From the NCBI RefSeq assembly GCF_042610375.1, contig NZ_JBGJZL010000001.1:62001-126000 (forward strand): a stretch of DNA of 64,000 bases, written 5' to 3'. The first letter of the stretch is position 1. Each line of letters begins with the position of its first letter. The translations under genes and the position numbers were made by a program. Positions 34,135-41,865 of this stretch are shown piece after piece. Below the pieces are notes generated by a model. It was not told the origin of the DNA. It made no database searches and saw only the letters and a list, made by a program, of their open reading frames with translations. The DNA is from CTSoil-075 sp042610375 (GTDB lineage Bacteria; Bacillota; Negativicutes; DSM-13327).

Positions 34135-35244
34135 TTAAATTCCTTCTCCCACGGAATATACTATTTTCTCGATTACATGTTTAGCTTGATCCTTCATATG
34201 CGGGCCTACGGGTAAACTCAATACTTCATTTGCCATTCTTTCAGCAATAGGATAATACCCTTTTACCCACCCATATTCTTTATATGCACCTGACAAATGG
34301 GGAGGAATTGGATAATGGATCAAACTACCGATTCCATGCTGCGTTAATTTTTTCTGTAATTCATCGCGTTTTTGGCTACGAATCACAAATAAATGCCATA
34401 CAGGTTCTGCCCATTCCGGAACATAAGGTAAAAGAATTTCTTTACAATCGCCTAATTCATATAAATAACGTTGAGCGACTTCCATTCTGCGCTGATTCCA
34501 CTCATCAAGGTGCCTAAGTTTTACTCTCAGCAATGCAGCCTGCAATTCATCAAGACGGGAATTATGTCCGACCACCTCATTATGATATTTTACACGAGAA
34601 CCATAATTACGGAGGACTCGTACAGCATCGGCTGTTTCATCATCGTTAGTCGTGACAACTCCAGCATCACCAAAGGCTCCTAAATTTTTACCTGGATACA
34701 TACTGATACCTGCTGCATCTCCCAAACCACCTACTCTTTTACCATAACATGTAGCACCATGAGCTTGGGCAGCATCTTCTAACACTTTTATATGATACCT
34801 TTTTCCAATCTCATTAATGGCAGGCATATCAGCAGGTTGTCCATATAAATGTACTGCAATAATTGCCTTGGTTTTTTCAGTGATTGCAACTTCAATTTTA
34901 TTAGGATCGATATTATAAGTACGTTCGTCTGGTTCTACTGGTACAACTTTTGCCCCAGTATAAGTAACCGCTAACCATGTGGCAATATACGTATTGGTAG
35001 GAACAATGACCTCATCACCTTCGCCAATTCCCCATGCTTTTAAAATTAAAAATAAAGCATCTAAGCCATTGCCCACTCCAATACAATGTTTGACATCACA
35101 ATATTGAGCAAACTCCTGTTCAAATGCTTCTACTTCTTTGCCAAGTACATACCAACCCGATTCCATGACCCGTTGATACGTCATATCCAGTTCATTTTTC
35201 AGTTCTAAATAAGGTGCTTTCATATCCAGAAATGGTATTTGCAT
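34135..35244 (-). CDS. DegT/DnrJ/EryC1 sugar aminotransferase (FdtB/QdtB-like)
   Basis: This is a PLP-dependent aminotransferase acting on nucleotide keto-sugars. Family markers are FLDMKAPYLELKNELD, the GVGNGLDALFLILKAWGIG binding loop, VLEDAAQAHGA, the PLP Lys in YPGKNLGAFGDAG and the C-terminal PHLSGAYKEYGW. With the adjacent FdtA/QdtA-like gene (one base overlap), it should make a dTDP-3-amino-3,6-dideoxyhexose (Fuc3N or Qui3N). The 369-residue length is typical. The choice between galacto and gluco products cannot be made from the sequence. Genes for dTDP-glucose and its 4,6-dehydratase are not in the window. Confidence 0.92.
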   Translation of the reverse strand: MQIPFLDMKAPYLELKNELDMTYQRVMESGWYVLGKEVEAFEQEFAQYCDVKHCIGVGNGLDALFLILKAWGIGEGDEVIVPTNTYIATWLAVTYTGAKVVPVEPDERTYNIDPNKIEVAITEKTKAIIAVHLYGQPADMPAINEIGKRYHIKVLEDAAQAHGATCYGKRVGGLGDAAGISMYPGKNLGAFGDAGVVTTNDDETADAVRVLRNYGSRVKYHNEVVGHNSRLDELQAALLRVKLRHLDEWNQRRMEVAQRYLYELGDCKEILLPYVPEWAEPVWHLFVIRSQKRDELQKKLTQHGIGSLIHYPIPPHLSGAYKEYGWVKGYYPIAERMANEVLSLPVGPHMKDQAKHVIEKIVYSVGEGI

Positions 35245-35660
35245 TACTTCACCCCCGATTTGACTGCTGCTACAAACTCATCATAATCTCGATAATAATC
35301 AGCCTCATCATAATATTCCGATGCTAAAACCATCAATACTGAACCAGATGAAAAGTTAACAAGGTCACGCCACGTCATGGATGGTAAATATAATCCTTTA
35401 TAACTCCGGTTCAGATTCACTGTCTTTTTAGCAAAACCATCATCTAACACTACATCGAAACTTCCAGACATGGAAATAATAAATTGTTGTAAATTTTTAT
35501 GAGCATGTCCACCTCGCGTTTCTCCACCAGGAACATCGTACAGATAATACACACGTTTTATTTCAAAAGGAATATGCCTTGAACTTTCAACAAAAGTTAA
35601 ATTTCCTCTCGGATCATGTATTTTGGGTAAATCTAATATTTTACATTGTTCCAAGCTCAT
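35244..35660 (-). CDS. FdtA/QdtA-like dTDP-4-oxo-6-deoxyhexose 3,4-ketoisomerase
   Basis: This is a cupin-fold isomerase that moves the keto group from C4 to C3 before amination. The core pattern RGGHAHKNLQQFIISMSGSF carries the conserved His pair. The opening CKILDLPKIHDPRGNLTFVE and the ending TWRDLVNFSSGSVLMVLASE follow the WxcM/FdtA family. At 138 residues it is a normal single-domain form. It is translationally joined to the aminotransferase by a stop-start overlap (TAATG). Confidence 0.92.
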   Translation of the reverse strand: MSLEQCKILDLPKIHDPRGNLTFVESSRHIPFEIKRVYYLYDVPGGETRGGHAHKNLQQFIISMSGSFDVVLDDGFAKKTVNLNRSYKGLYLPSMTWRDLVNFSSGSVLMVLASEYYDEADYYRDYDEFVAAVKSGVK

Positions 35661-35709
35661 ATTGCTTCCTCCTTATTTCTAATAGCCCTTTAGCAAATAT
35701 CACCTAAAA

Positions 35710-36078
35710 TTATTTAACAGTATCGCCATAAGAAAGGGTTTGTATTAACAATTTTCGTGCAATACATTCCTCATAAACTATGATCGCTCCATTCAAGTCT
35801 CCTATCTTAGTCAACATTCGTGCCAAGGATAGATAATAAATAGTCTCCTCTGGTGCTGCAGCAATTGCACGACGCAACAATTCAACCGCTAGTTTATAAT
35901 TTTTGGCATCAAATGCTAACTCTCCAAATAAAGACAGTATTTCAGCATGCTGTGGATATTTTTCTAGCATTAACTGATACAAAGTGGCTGCCGTATTTAA
36001 ATCACCACTCCGATGAGCCGATACAGCCATCTGATAAATTTCTTCACCCGTCCAAACTTGATTTTCCAGGATGTTCAT
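35710..36078 (-). CDS. Small TPR-repeat protein
   Basis: About three TPR-like helical pairs fill this 120-residue protein: AVSAHRSGDLNTAATLYQLM, AEILSLFGELAFDAKNYKLA and EETIYYLSLARMLTKIGDLN. I place the start at the ATG at 36078, eight bases after GAGG; the frame opens at GTG 36087. TPR proteins mediate protein-protein contacts. Here it might hold a biosynthetic complex together or present an acceptor, as the TPRs of the GT41 protein do. No specific family was recognised. Confidence 0.75.
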   Translation of the reverse strand: MNILENQVWTGEEIYQMAVSAHRSGDLNTAATLYQLMLEKYPQHAEILSLFGELAFDAKNYKLAVELLRRAIAAAPEETIYYLSLARMLTKIGDLNGAIIVYEECIARKLLIQTLSYGDTVK

Positions 36079-36095
36079 CATTTCCACCTCTGCTA

Positions 36096-37052
36096 TTAAA
36101 ATGCAATTTTAATTCGTTTATCATCTATATACTGATTAAGCTCTGGCATGAGAGAAAAAATAGCCTGACGATCCACTTGCAAATTTAAATGGCATAACTG
36201 ACAAATATCTGGCGTTCTCCCTTGCAAAAATTCTCTGCGCACCTTAACTAACTGCTCATCGAAATAATAGCTTGTTAGACCTGTAAAACGTCCCAGGGAA
36301 ATTTCCTTAAAATCAGTGCAACAAAGAGCCATCTCACCATTTGCTCTAATGCTAATCCGATCAAATGGCTGCATACAGGTTAATTTTTTTTGCCCCTCAA
36401 TAAATTCAAAGTAATGGTCTTTCAGTTCTTCTACATAAATTCGTTCAAATAGTTGCCGCTTTTCATTCCAATGTTTCAAAGGCAATAACACATCGATACG
36501 AATGCTATCGACTAAATGACTCCAACAGTTAACAAACAAATTTACATTGGTTTTTCTAGTCAATAAGAGATTGACCTCACGAATCGGCCTCTGTACACCC
36601 TTACTCTCCAGTAATTTAATTTCGTGATCTAATCGTTCCATATTGTGTTTCACACTTGCAAATGATAATCCTTTGCGATAAAATTCATAACTTTCTTGAT
36701 CCCATCCTTCGATGGAAAGTAACAAATTATCACATTTTAATAGATCATCCATAAATTTATGCGCCAATGCCATATTCGTAATACAATGAATTTTATAACC
36801 CCATTTTTTCAAAGCACTCACATACTCTCCAAAATAAGGGTTCATTAAAGGTTCTCCTGCGGCTGCTAATACGATCGTTCGTATGGAAGGTGTCTTTCTC
36901 AGTTCGTACAATACTTTATCAAAAATATCCGGAGTCATCACGCCCGAAAGTGGTGTTTGCAGATGCTGACGTAAACAAAAAGGACATTTTGCATTACAAT
37001 TATATGAAATATCAATAAGCGCAGAGGTTACTTGGCAATAATAACTATACAT
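36096..37052 (-). CDS. Radical SAM protein with SPASM-like C-terminus
   Basis: The canonical CxxxCxxC motif appears as CNAKCPFC near residue 20, followed by the GEPLMNPY glycine loop. A cysteine-rich C-terminal part (CCTDFKEISLGRF, then CQLCHLNLQ) is SPASM-like and could hold one or more auxiliary [4Fe-4S] clusters. SPASM enzymes modify peptides, or sugars in antibiotic pathways. Its place between sugar and acyl-chain genes suggests modification of the sugar, its acyl group, or the target protein. The start is the ATG at 37052 behind GGGTGG. The substrate is unknown. Confidence 0.85.
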   Translation of the reverse strand: MYSYYCQVTSALIDISYNCNAKCPFCLRQHLQTPLSGVMTPDIFDKVLYELRKTPSIRTIVLAAAGEPLMNPYFGEYVSALKKWGYKIHCITNMALAHKFMDDLLKCDNLLLSIEGWDQESYEFYRKGLSFASVKHNMERLDHEIKLLESKGVQRPIREVNLLLTRKTNVNLFVNCWSHLVDSIRIDVLLPLKHWNEKRQLFERIYVEELKDHYFEFIEGQKKLTCMQPFDRISIRANGEMALCCTDFKEISLGRFTGLTSYYFDEQLVKVRREFLQGRTPDICQLCHLNLQVDRQAIFSLMPELNQYIDDKRIKIAF

Positions 37053-37156
37053 CTTTCCACCCACACTCTATATGATTTTATCTATTTTAAAAACTCCTAT
37101 TTATAAAAACGTAAAACAAACTTACGATCTAACTTTTGCTAAGTGAGTTTATTTCA

Positions 37157-37735
37157 TTATGATTTAGACGAATACTTTGATAATAAATTAATCATTTCGA
37201 TAAGTTTAGGACGGCAGATTTCTCGATATTCATTTTCTAATATTGATACCATGATACCACTGATATATTGACCATTATCATAAATGTAGTCTCTCAAAAT
37301 ACCATCTTGGTGATAACCTAAATAAGAACGCAATTTGATCATGCCTTTATTATCTTCTCGAATATCACCACTAATTTTATGCAATCCTAATGTTTCAAAG
37401 GCATAATCCAGTAATAAGACTTCAGCCTCAAAGGATACTGGTGCATTGCCGACAACAGACTGTTCACCAATTAACAACCTTCCAATGATTGCATTCCGGT
37501 GAGTTGTACTAATATCATGAAGAGCAATCATACCAACAGGTAATTGCTGGTACTCAATGATAAAATTCAAATCTCCAGCTTTTTCTCGGACTGCGATCCA
37601 ATTTTCCTGTTGTTCTACAGTCTGCGCCCCCTTATTTAGAAGTCGTGCACGATCACTGAGTCTCCATTGCAAAGTAATGGGAGCATCCTCAATCCTTAAC
37701 GGTCTCAACGTCGTAAGTTTACCTTTTAATTCCAT
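37157..37735 (-). CDS. GNAT N-acyltransferase (RimJ/RimL type)
   Basis: This 192-residue GNAT-fold protein opens ELKGKLTTLRPLRIEDAPIT and contains the acyl-CoA or acyl-ACP binding segment LLIGEQSVVGNAPVSFEAEV. The conserved tail is LGLHKISGDIREDNKGMIKL. It resembles sugar N-acyltransferases such as PseH and the RimL group. As the only acyltransferase of this type beside an ACP, a KAS III and a ketoisomerase/aminotransferase pair, it is the best candidate to place the custom acyl chain on the 3-amino group. This is inference. It lies four bases from the adenylate-forming enzyme gene. Confidence 0.88.
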   Translation of the reverse strand: MELKGKLTTLRPLRIEDAPITLQWRLSDRARLLNKGAQTVEQQENWIAVREKAGDLNFIIEYQQLPVGMIALHDISTTHRNAIIGRLLIGEQSVVGNAPVSFEAEVLLLDYAFETLGLHKISGDIREDNKGMIKLRSYLGYHQDGILRDYIYDNGQYISGIMVSILENEYREICRPKLIEMINLLSKYSSKS

Positions 37736-37739
37736 ATCC

Positions 37740-39107
37740 TTAATCCTTTATGCTTTCATCGTTCTTGCGTAATTTTTTAAAGCGTTGGCTATGTTGTTCA
37801 TCTTTGGAAACAATCAGAAAACGCATGGGAACTTTATATTTAGCCAATTTTTCCAAACAGAGCTTACGCAGGCGCTCCTTTAATACGCTGTGGTCTTCTT
37901 CCCCATGAATTGAAATACGAGCATGAACGACTTGTCCTAATAATGGATGCCCTACACCATACACCGAAGCCTCGCAGATATTTTCTGCCTCTAGCAGCAC
38001 TGTTTCCACCTCGACAGGAAATACTTTCTTGCCACCAACATTAATAATCTCTGACTTACGTCCTAAAAAACGCATGTATTCGCCCTTAACCTCAACTTGA
38101 TCACCAGTACACATCCAGCCTTCATCATCAATCGGACTGGGAGCATTGAGATATCCCACCATATTAGCCTCAGAACGTACCCATAATATATCATCAACGA
38201 TTTTTGTTTCAAAACCTTTACCACCAATTTTCACCCAGACGGAGTCATCATGTTCTGACTTTGAACGTAAGACCCCTAGTTCCGAAAGACCGTAGGTTTG
38301 CTTAAGCTTAGCATTCGGAAAAGCCTCTCGCACTTTTTTCAAGGTTACAGCTGACATTAATTCTGTACCATAGGTAATTAACTTGATGGATGATAAATCA
38401 AAATTCTTATAAACACCAGAAGCAAGAAGAAAATTGAGGAAGGTTGGCGTTGTAGGTAGCAAATCAGCCGAAGATTCTTCGATCGCACGACATACAGCTT
38501 CGGGAGTACGCTCACCGACACACACACTCATTCCACCATAAGCAAAGGTTGATAATAATGTATTAAATCCGCCAAAATGATCCATTAATAAAAAAAGGAC
38601 TGTACGCCAACCTTGGCGGTTAACGACAAATTTCTTCATGACATACTCACAATCTTGGAGAATTCCCTTCGGCACACCTGTTGAACCGGAGCTAAATACA
38701 ATGAGGCCCGGATGTTCCCTCTCCAAAAAAGACTCTACTAATGAAGGTATCTGAACATTGGAAAACTCTTTAAAATGAAAATCATCATTCATATCAAAGC
38801 TAATCATACATTGGACACCAGCAATCTGAGAAAATACAGGTATTTCTTTTTCAATTTCTCGCGTAAAAGGGACAATAATAGCTTTTTCCTTCATGAGCGC
38901 ATAGAAAACCGCACAACTTTGAGGAGAATAATCGCCATGTACAGCGCAAATTGTCCCTTGACCGATCCCTAATTGATTGAAACGACCAATCCATTCATCG
39001 ATAAGACTTACAAGATCAGAGTAAGAAAAGACCGTACCCTTCCAGTACATGGAAGATTTGTTTCCGTGTTCTCTCATTCGAGATATAACTTCTTTAATAG
39101 CCTCCAT
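37740..39107 (-). CDS. AMP-binding adenylate-forming enzyme (acyl-CoA/ACP ligase)
   Basis: This enzyme activates a carboxylic acid with ATP and transfers it to CoA or an ACP. Core motifs are present: P-loop IVFSSGSTGVPKG, YGLSELG, and GDQVEVKGEYMRFLGR with the hinge. The C-terminal lysine is probably in KYKVPMRFLI. At 455 residues it is shorter than most acyl-CoA synthetases. The nearby ACP and KAS III suggest it loads a starter acid. Substrate choice cannot be read. Confidence 0.92.
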   Translation of the reverse strand: MEAIKEVISRMREHGNKSSMYWKGTVFSYSDLVSLIDEWIGRFNQLGIGQGTICAVHGDYSPQSCAVFYALMKEKAIIVPFTREIEKEIPVFSQIAGVQCMISFDMNDDFHFKEFSNVQIPSLVESFLEREHPGLIVFSSGSTGVPKGILQDCEYVMKKFVVNRQGWRTVLFLLMDHFGGFNTLLSTFAYGGMSVCVGERTPEAVCRAIEESSADLLPTTPTFLNFLLASGVYKNFDLSSIKLITYGTELMSAVTLKKVREAFPNAKLKQTYGLSELGVLRSKSEHDDSVWVKIGGKGFETKIVDDILWVRSEANMVGYLNAPSPIDDEGWMCTGDQVEVKGEYMRFLGRKSEIINVGGKKVFPVEVETVLLEAENICEASVYGVGHPLLGQVVHARISIHGEEDHSVLKERLRKLCLEKLAKYKVPMRFLIVSKDEQHSQRFKKLRKNDESIKD

Positions 39108-39153
39108 TCTTTACCTCCTTGAAACAAAATGAACTCTTTGGCAACTGTCTATT

Positions 39154-40128
39154 TTATATCCAATTAATAATGCATCCACCCCAAGAAAGACCTACACCAA
39201 AACCAACAGCCATAACACGCATTCCTGGTTTTAAAATACCTTGTTGCTCAGCATCATACAAAGCAATAGGGATCGACGATGAAACCGTATTCCCTTTTTC
39301 ACTCAGATTGCAATATCGTTTATGTCTAGGTATGTGTAACATAGCATTTAAATAATCAAGAGTAATTTTACTCCCTTGATGGAAAACGAATAAATCAATA
39401 TCATCCATCGTAAGTTCAGAGCCTTTTAATAAAGAACTGACCAAGGAAGGTACTTCTTTCTTGATAAAATCAAGTACTGCCGCCCCATTCATAGAAATGG
39501 CTTTTTCTTGTGCTTCGTTTTCTGCCGTTTTTCTAGCCCCACCTTCTGAGACCATAAAATGTTTCGCGCCACCCCCATCAGTTCCCATTTGGCAGAGGCC
39601 TAAACCATCTTTGCCTGCTCTTACAAGAGTAGCCGCAGCTCCATCACCAAAAAGGGTTATCGTCCCACGATCATCAGAATTCATTAATTTTGAATAGGTC
39701 TCTGCCGTAATTAACAAAACAAACTTAGCCGCCCGAGATCTGATCAGAGCTTGGGCTAAAAAGAGACCATAAACAAAACCAGAACAAGCCAATGTATAAT
39801 CAAAGGCTGCTACATTTCGAGATAAACCAAGTCGTTCTTGTAACAAACAGGCATTGGGTGGCATGGGATAGTCTGGCGACTGGGTACAAAAAAGGACTGC
39901 ATCGATTTTTTTTGGATCTATATCAAGTCGAGAAAATAGAGCATGGCAGGCTACCTCAGCAATATCTAGTGCAGTTTCGTTATCAGCACACCAGTGGCGA
40001 TTTATCACTCCCGTCCTAGCTGCAATTTGATCCATATTCCATTCGGGATGTAGCATTGATAATTCAGCATTACTGATACAACTTGAAGGCAATGCGTACT
40101 CGATACCAGCAATATATGCCTCTGTCAT
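39154..40128 (-). CDS. 3-oxoacyl-ACP synthase III (KAS III, FabH-like)
   Basis: This is a decarboxylating Claisen condensation enzyme. The active-site Cys is C115 in DYTLACSGFVYG, and the partners are His in VFHQGSKIT and Asn in LSEKGNTVSSSIP. The enzyme should extend an acyl-CoA starter with malonyl-ACP. I start at the ATG at 40128, five bases after AGGAGG; the frame opens earlier. FabH homologues beside ACP, SDR and a sugar N-acyltransferase occur in glycan islands that make hydroxyacyl amino-sugars (for instance modified viosamine in Pseudomonas syringae). The housekeeping fabH is probably elsewhere. Confidence 0.93.
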   Translation of the reverse strand: MTEAYIAGIEYALPSSCISNAELSMLHPEWNMDQIAARTGVINRHWCADNETALDIAEVACHALFSRLDIDPKKIDAVLFCTQSPDYPMPPNACLLQERLGLSRNVAAFDYTLACSGFVYGLFLAQALIRSRAAKFVLLITAETYSKLMNSDDRGTITLFGDGAAATLVRAGKDGLGLCQMGTDGGGAKHFMVSEGGARKTAENEAQEKAISMNGAAVLDFIKKEVPSLVSSLLKGSELTMDDIDLFVFHQGSKITLDYLNAMLHIPRHKRYCNLSEKGNTVSSSIPIALYDAEQQGILKPGMRVMAVGFGVGLSWGGCIINWI

Positions 40129-40159
40129 AAAAGCCTCCTTTTTGATTATGAGCATGACT

Positions 40160-40846
40160 TTACTTTTCGAACTTATTGTATTCAGGTGGGCTGAGATGAA
40201 TTTTCTGCCACCAAACCTTAGCTTCTTCTATAGGCCATGGTCGTCCATGTCCTGGAAAAAGAATCACTGATCCAATGTCCATCGCAAGCAGTTGGCTAAT
40301 AGATTGTGTGATCTCCTGTACGCTTCCTCCTGGTAAATCAGTACGCCCAACATGTTCAAATAACAACGTATCACCAGTGAAGAGAACATCTCCCAAAAAA
40401 TAACAAACACTTCCTGGAGTATGTCCAGGTGTTGGAATCGCCAAAATTGGACAGTTGGCAAAAGGTATGACTGGCAAATCTTCATATAAATGGACTTTAT
40501 CAGGAACAGCAATCATCGCCCCAGTAAATCGTGCAGCATAAACGGGTGCCATTCTTAACAATCTTGCATCTGCTTTATGCAGATAGCACTCAACAGAGAA
40601 AATCTCACATAATTCTTTTACAGCCCCAATATGATCATGATGAGCATGGGTCAAAAGAATACCTTTGACGATTCCCTTCTGCAGATTTATTGTTTTAATA
40701 ATATCCTCAGCATCACCACCTGGATCGATTAAAAGCATTTCCCTTGTCGGAATATGTTGTACAAGATAACAATTTTCTTTCCATTGAGCCCCTGTAATGA
40801 TTCTAATAATCTCCCATTGGTTCATTGTGAATTGATCGGTATGCAT
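40160..40846 (-). CDS. Metallo-beta-lactamase fold hydrolase
   Basis: The binuclear metal site motif THAHHDHIG is present, followed by TPGHTPGSV, GDTLLFEHVG and FPGHGRPW, as in glyoxalase II-like and thioesterase-like hydrolases. The 228-residue protein sits between the KAS III and SDR genes. It may act as a thioesterase or editing enzyme for acyl-ACP or acyl-CoA, or as a general hydrolase. Its exact substrate is not shown by the sequence. Confidence 0.88.
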   Translation of the reverse strand: MHTDQFTMNQWEIIRIITGAQWKENCYLVQHIPTREMLLIDPGGDAEDIIKTINLQKGIVKGILLTHAHHDHIGAVKELCEIFSVECYLHKADARLLRMAPVYAARFTGAMIAVPDKVHLYEDLPVIPFANCPILAIPTPGHTPGSVCYFLGDVLFTGDTLLFEHVGRTDLPGGSVQEITQSISQLLAMDIGSVILFPGHGRPWPIEEAKVWWQKIHLSPPEYNKFEK

Positions 40847-40851
40847 AGACT

Positions 40852-41559
40852 TTACACCACCAATCCCATATGAACGACTTGTCCTGTTACACAGCTACTT
40901 TCGGGAGCCGAAAAAAATTCTACAACATTGGCAACTTCACGAATCGACAACACTCTTTTTATCGTTAATTTCTCCAAGGCTCTCGCAATAATGGATTCAC
41001 CTAACACTTCAACTAAATCAGTCATAACCATTGATGGAGCTAAGACATTGCACGTAATACCCATGGGCGCCAGTTCCTTGGCAAGAATTTTCGTCATTTC
41101 AACAATTCCACTTTTCGAGGCAGAATAAGCCGCAGTCCCTTCTTCATGAAGCCCTACCGCCATTGAAGATAGAGTAATGATACGTCCACTGCGTTGCATC
41201 ATCATGACTTTCGAAACTTCCCGGCACACCTGAAAAGTTCCTTTAATATTTGCATGAAATACATTGTCTAGCACTTCATCAGAAGTCATAGTTAAAAGCA
41301 AGTTCGCGGGTGCGATCCCTGCGTTACAAATTAATACATCAATGCGACCAAATTTTCTTTTTATGGATCGAATCCATGCCCGCACTTGAGCGGAATCCCC
41401 AATATCAACTTCATCATGACAATAAGCATCATTTAGAAAAGTAGTAGAACCTCTGCTGCATCCTGCTACCAGATAGCCGTGGTTAACAAAATACTCTGCC
41501 AAACCACGACCTATTCCTTTACTGGTTCCCGTTATAACCATTATAGGCAGTTGATTCAT
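40852..41559 (-). CDS. Short-chain dehydrogenase/reductase (FabG-like)
   Basis: An NAD(P)-dependent reductase, 235 residues. It has the nucleotide motif VITGTSKGIGRGLAEY, the ICNAGIA motif, the catalytic Ser (TLSSMAV) and the Tyr/Lys pair AYSASKSG. With an adjacent ACP (nine bases) and KAS III it is likely to reduce a 3-ketoacyl-ACP to a 3-hydroxyacyl-ACP. Enoyl reductase and dehydratase genes are absent from the window, so the product may stop at the 3-hydroxy stage. Confidence 0.92.
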   Translation of the reverse strand: MNQLPIMVITGTSKGIGRGLAEYFVNHGYLVAGCSRGSTTFLNDAYCHDEVDIGDSAQVRAWIRSIKRKFGRIDVLICNAGIAPANLLLTMTSDEVLDNVFHANIKGTFQVCREVSKVMMMQRSGRIITLSSMAVGLHEEGTAAYSASKSGIVEMTKILAKELAPMGITCNVLAPSMVMTDLVEVLGESIIARALEKLTIKRVLSIREVANVVEFFSAPESSCVTGQVVHMGLVV

Positions 41560-41568
41560 TTCAGACTC

Positions 41569-41865
41569 CTACTTTCCTGCCGCATAAACAATATAGTCAG
41601 CTAATTTACCAGCAGTAAGATACTGATTATCAATATTAAATTCATGAATTTCACTCAAAACTAAATATATTTCTTTCTCGGCTACACTACTGATGCGATC
41701 CTCAATATCAGTAATGAACATTACAAAAGCAATGGAATCGAGTGGTGATCCCGCGCCAAGTATCACGGTCTCTTCCTTAATTTTAATTTCCTGTTCTAAC
41801 ATTCCAGACCGATGTAAACTACTAAAAGCATCCTGAAGAATTTGAAAAGCAATTTCTTTTGTCAT
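41569..41865 (-). CDS. Acyl carrier protein
   Basis: A 98-residue, acidic, four-helix carrier protein. The phosphopantetheine Ser lies in SPLDSIAFVMFITDIEDR (DSI motif). It is somewhat longer than fatty-acid ACPs and has an unusual N-terminal helix, which suggests a dedicated carrier. Overlap with the upstream glycosyltransferase gene (ATGA) ties its translation to the operon. It probably carries the acyl chain built by KAS III and SDR. Confidence 0.9.
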   Translation of the reverse strand: MTKEIAFQILQDAFSSLHRSGMLEQEIKIKEETVILGAGSPLDSIAFVMFITDIEDRISSVAEKEIYLVLSEIHEFNIDNQYLTAGKLADYIVYAAGK

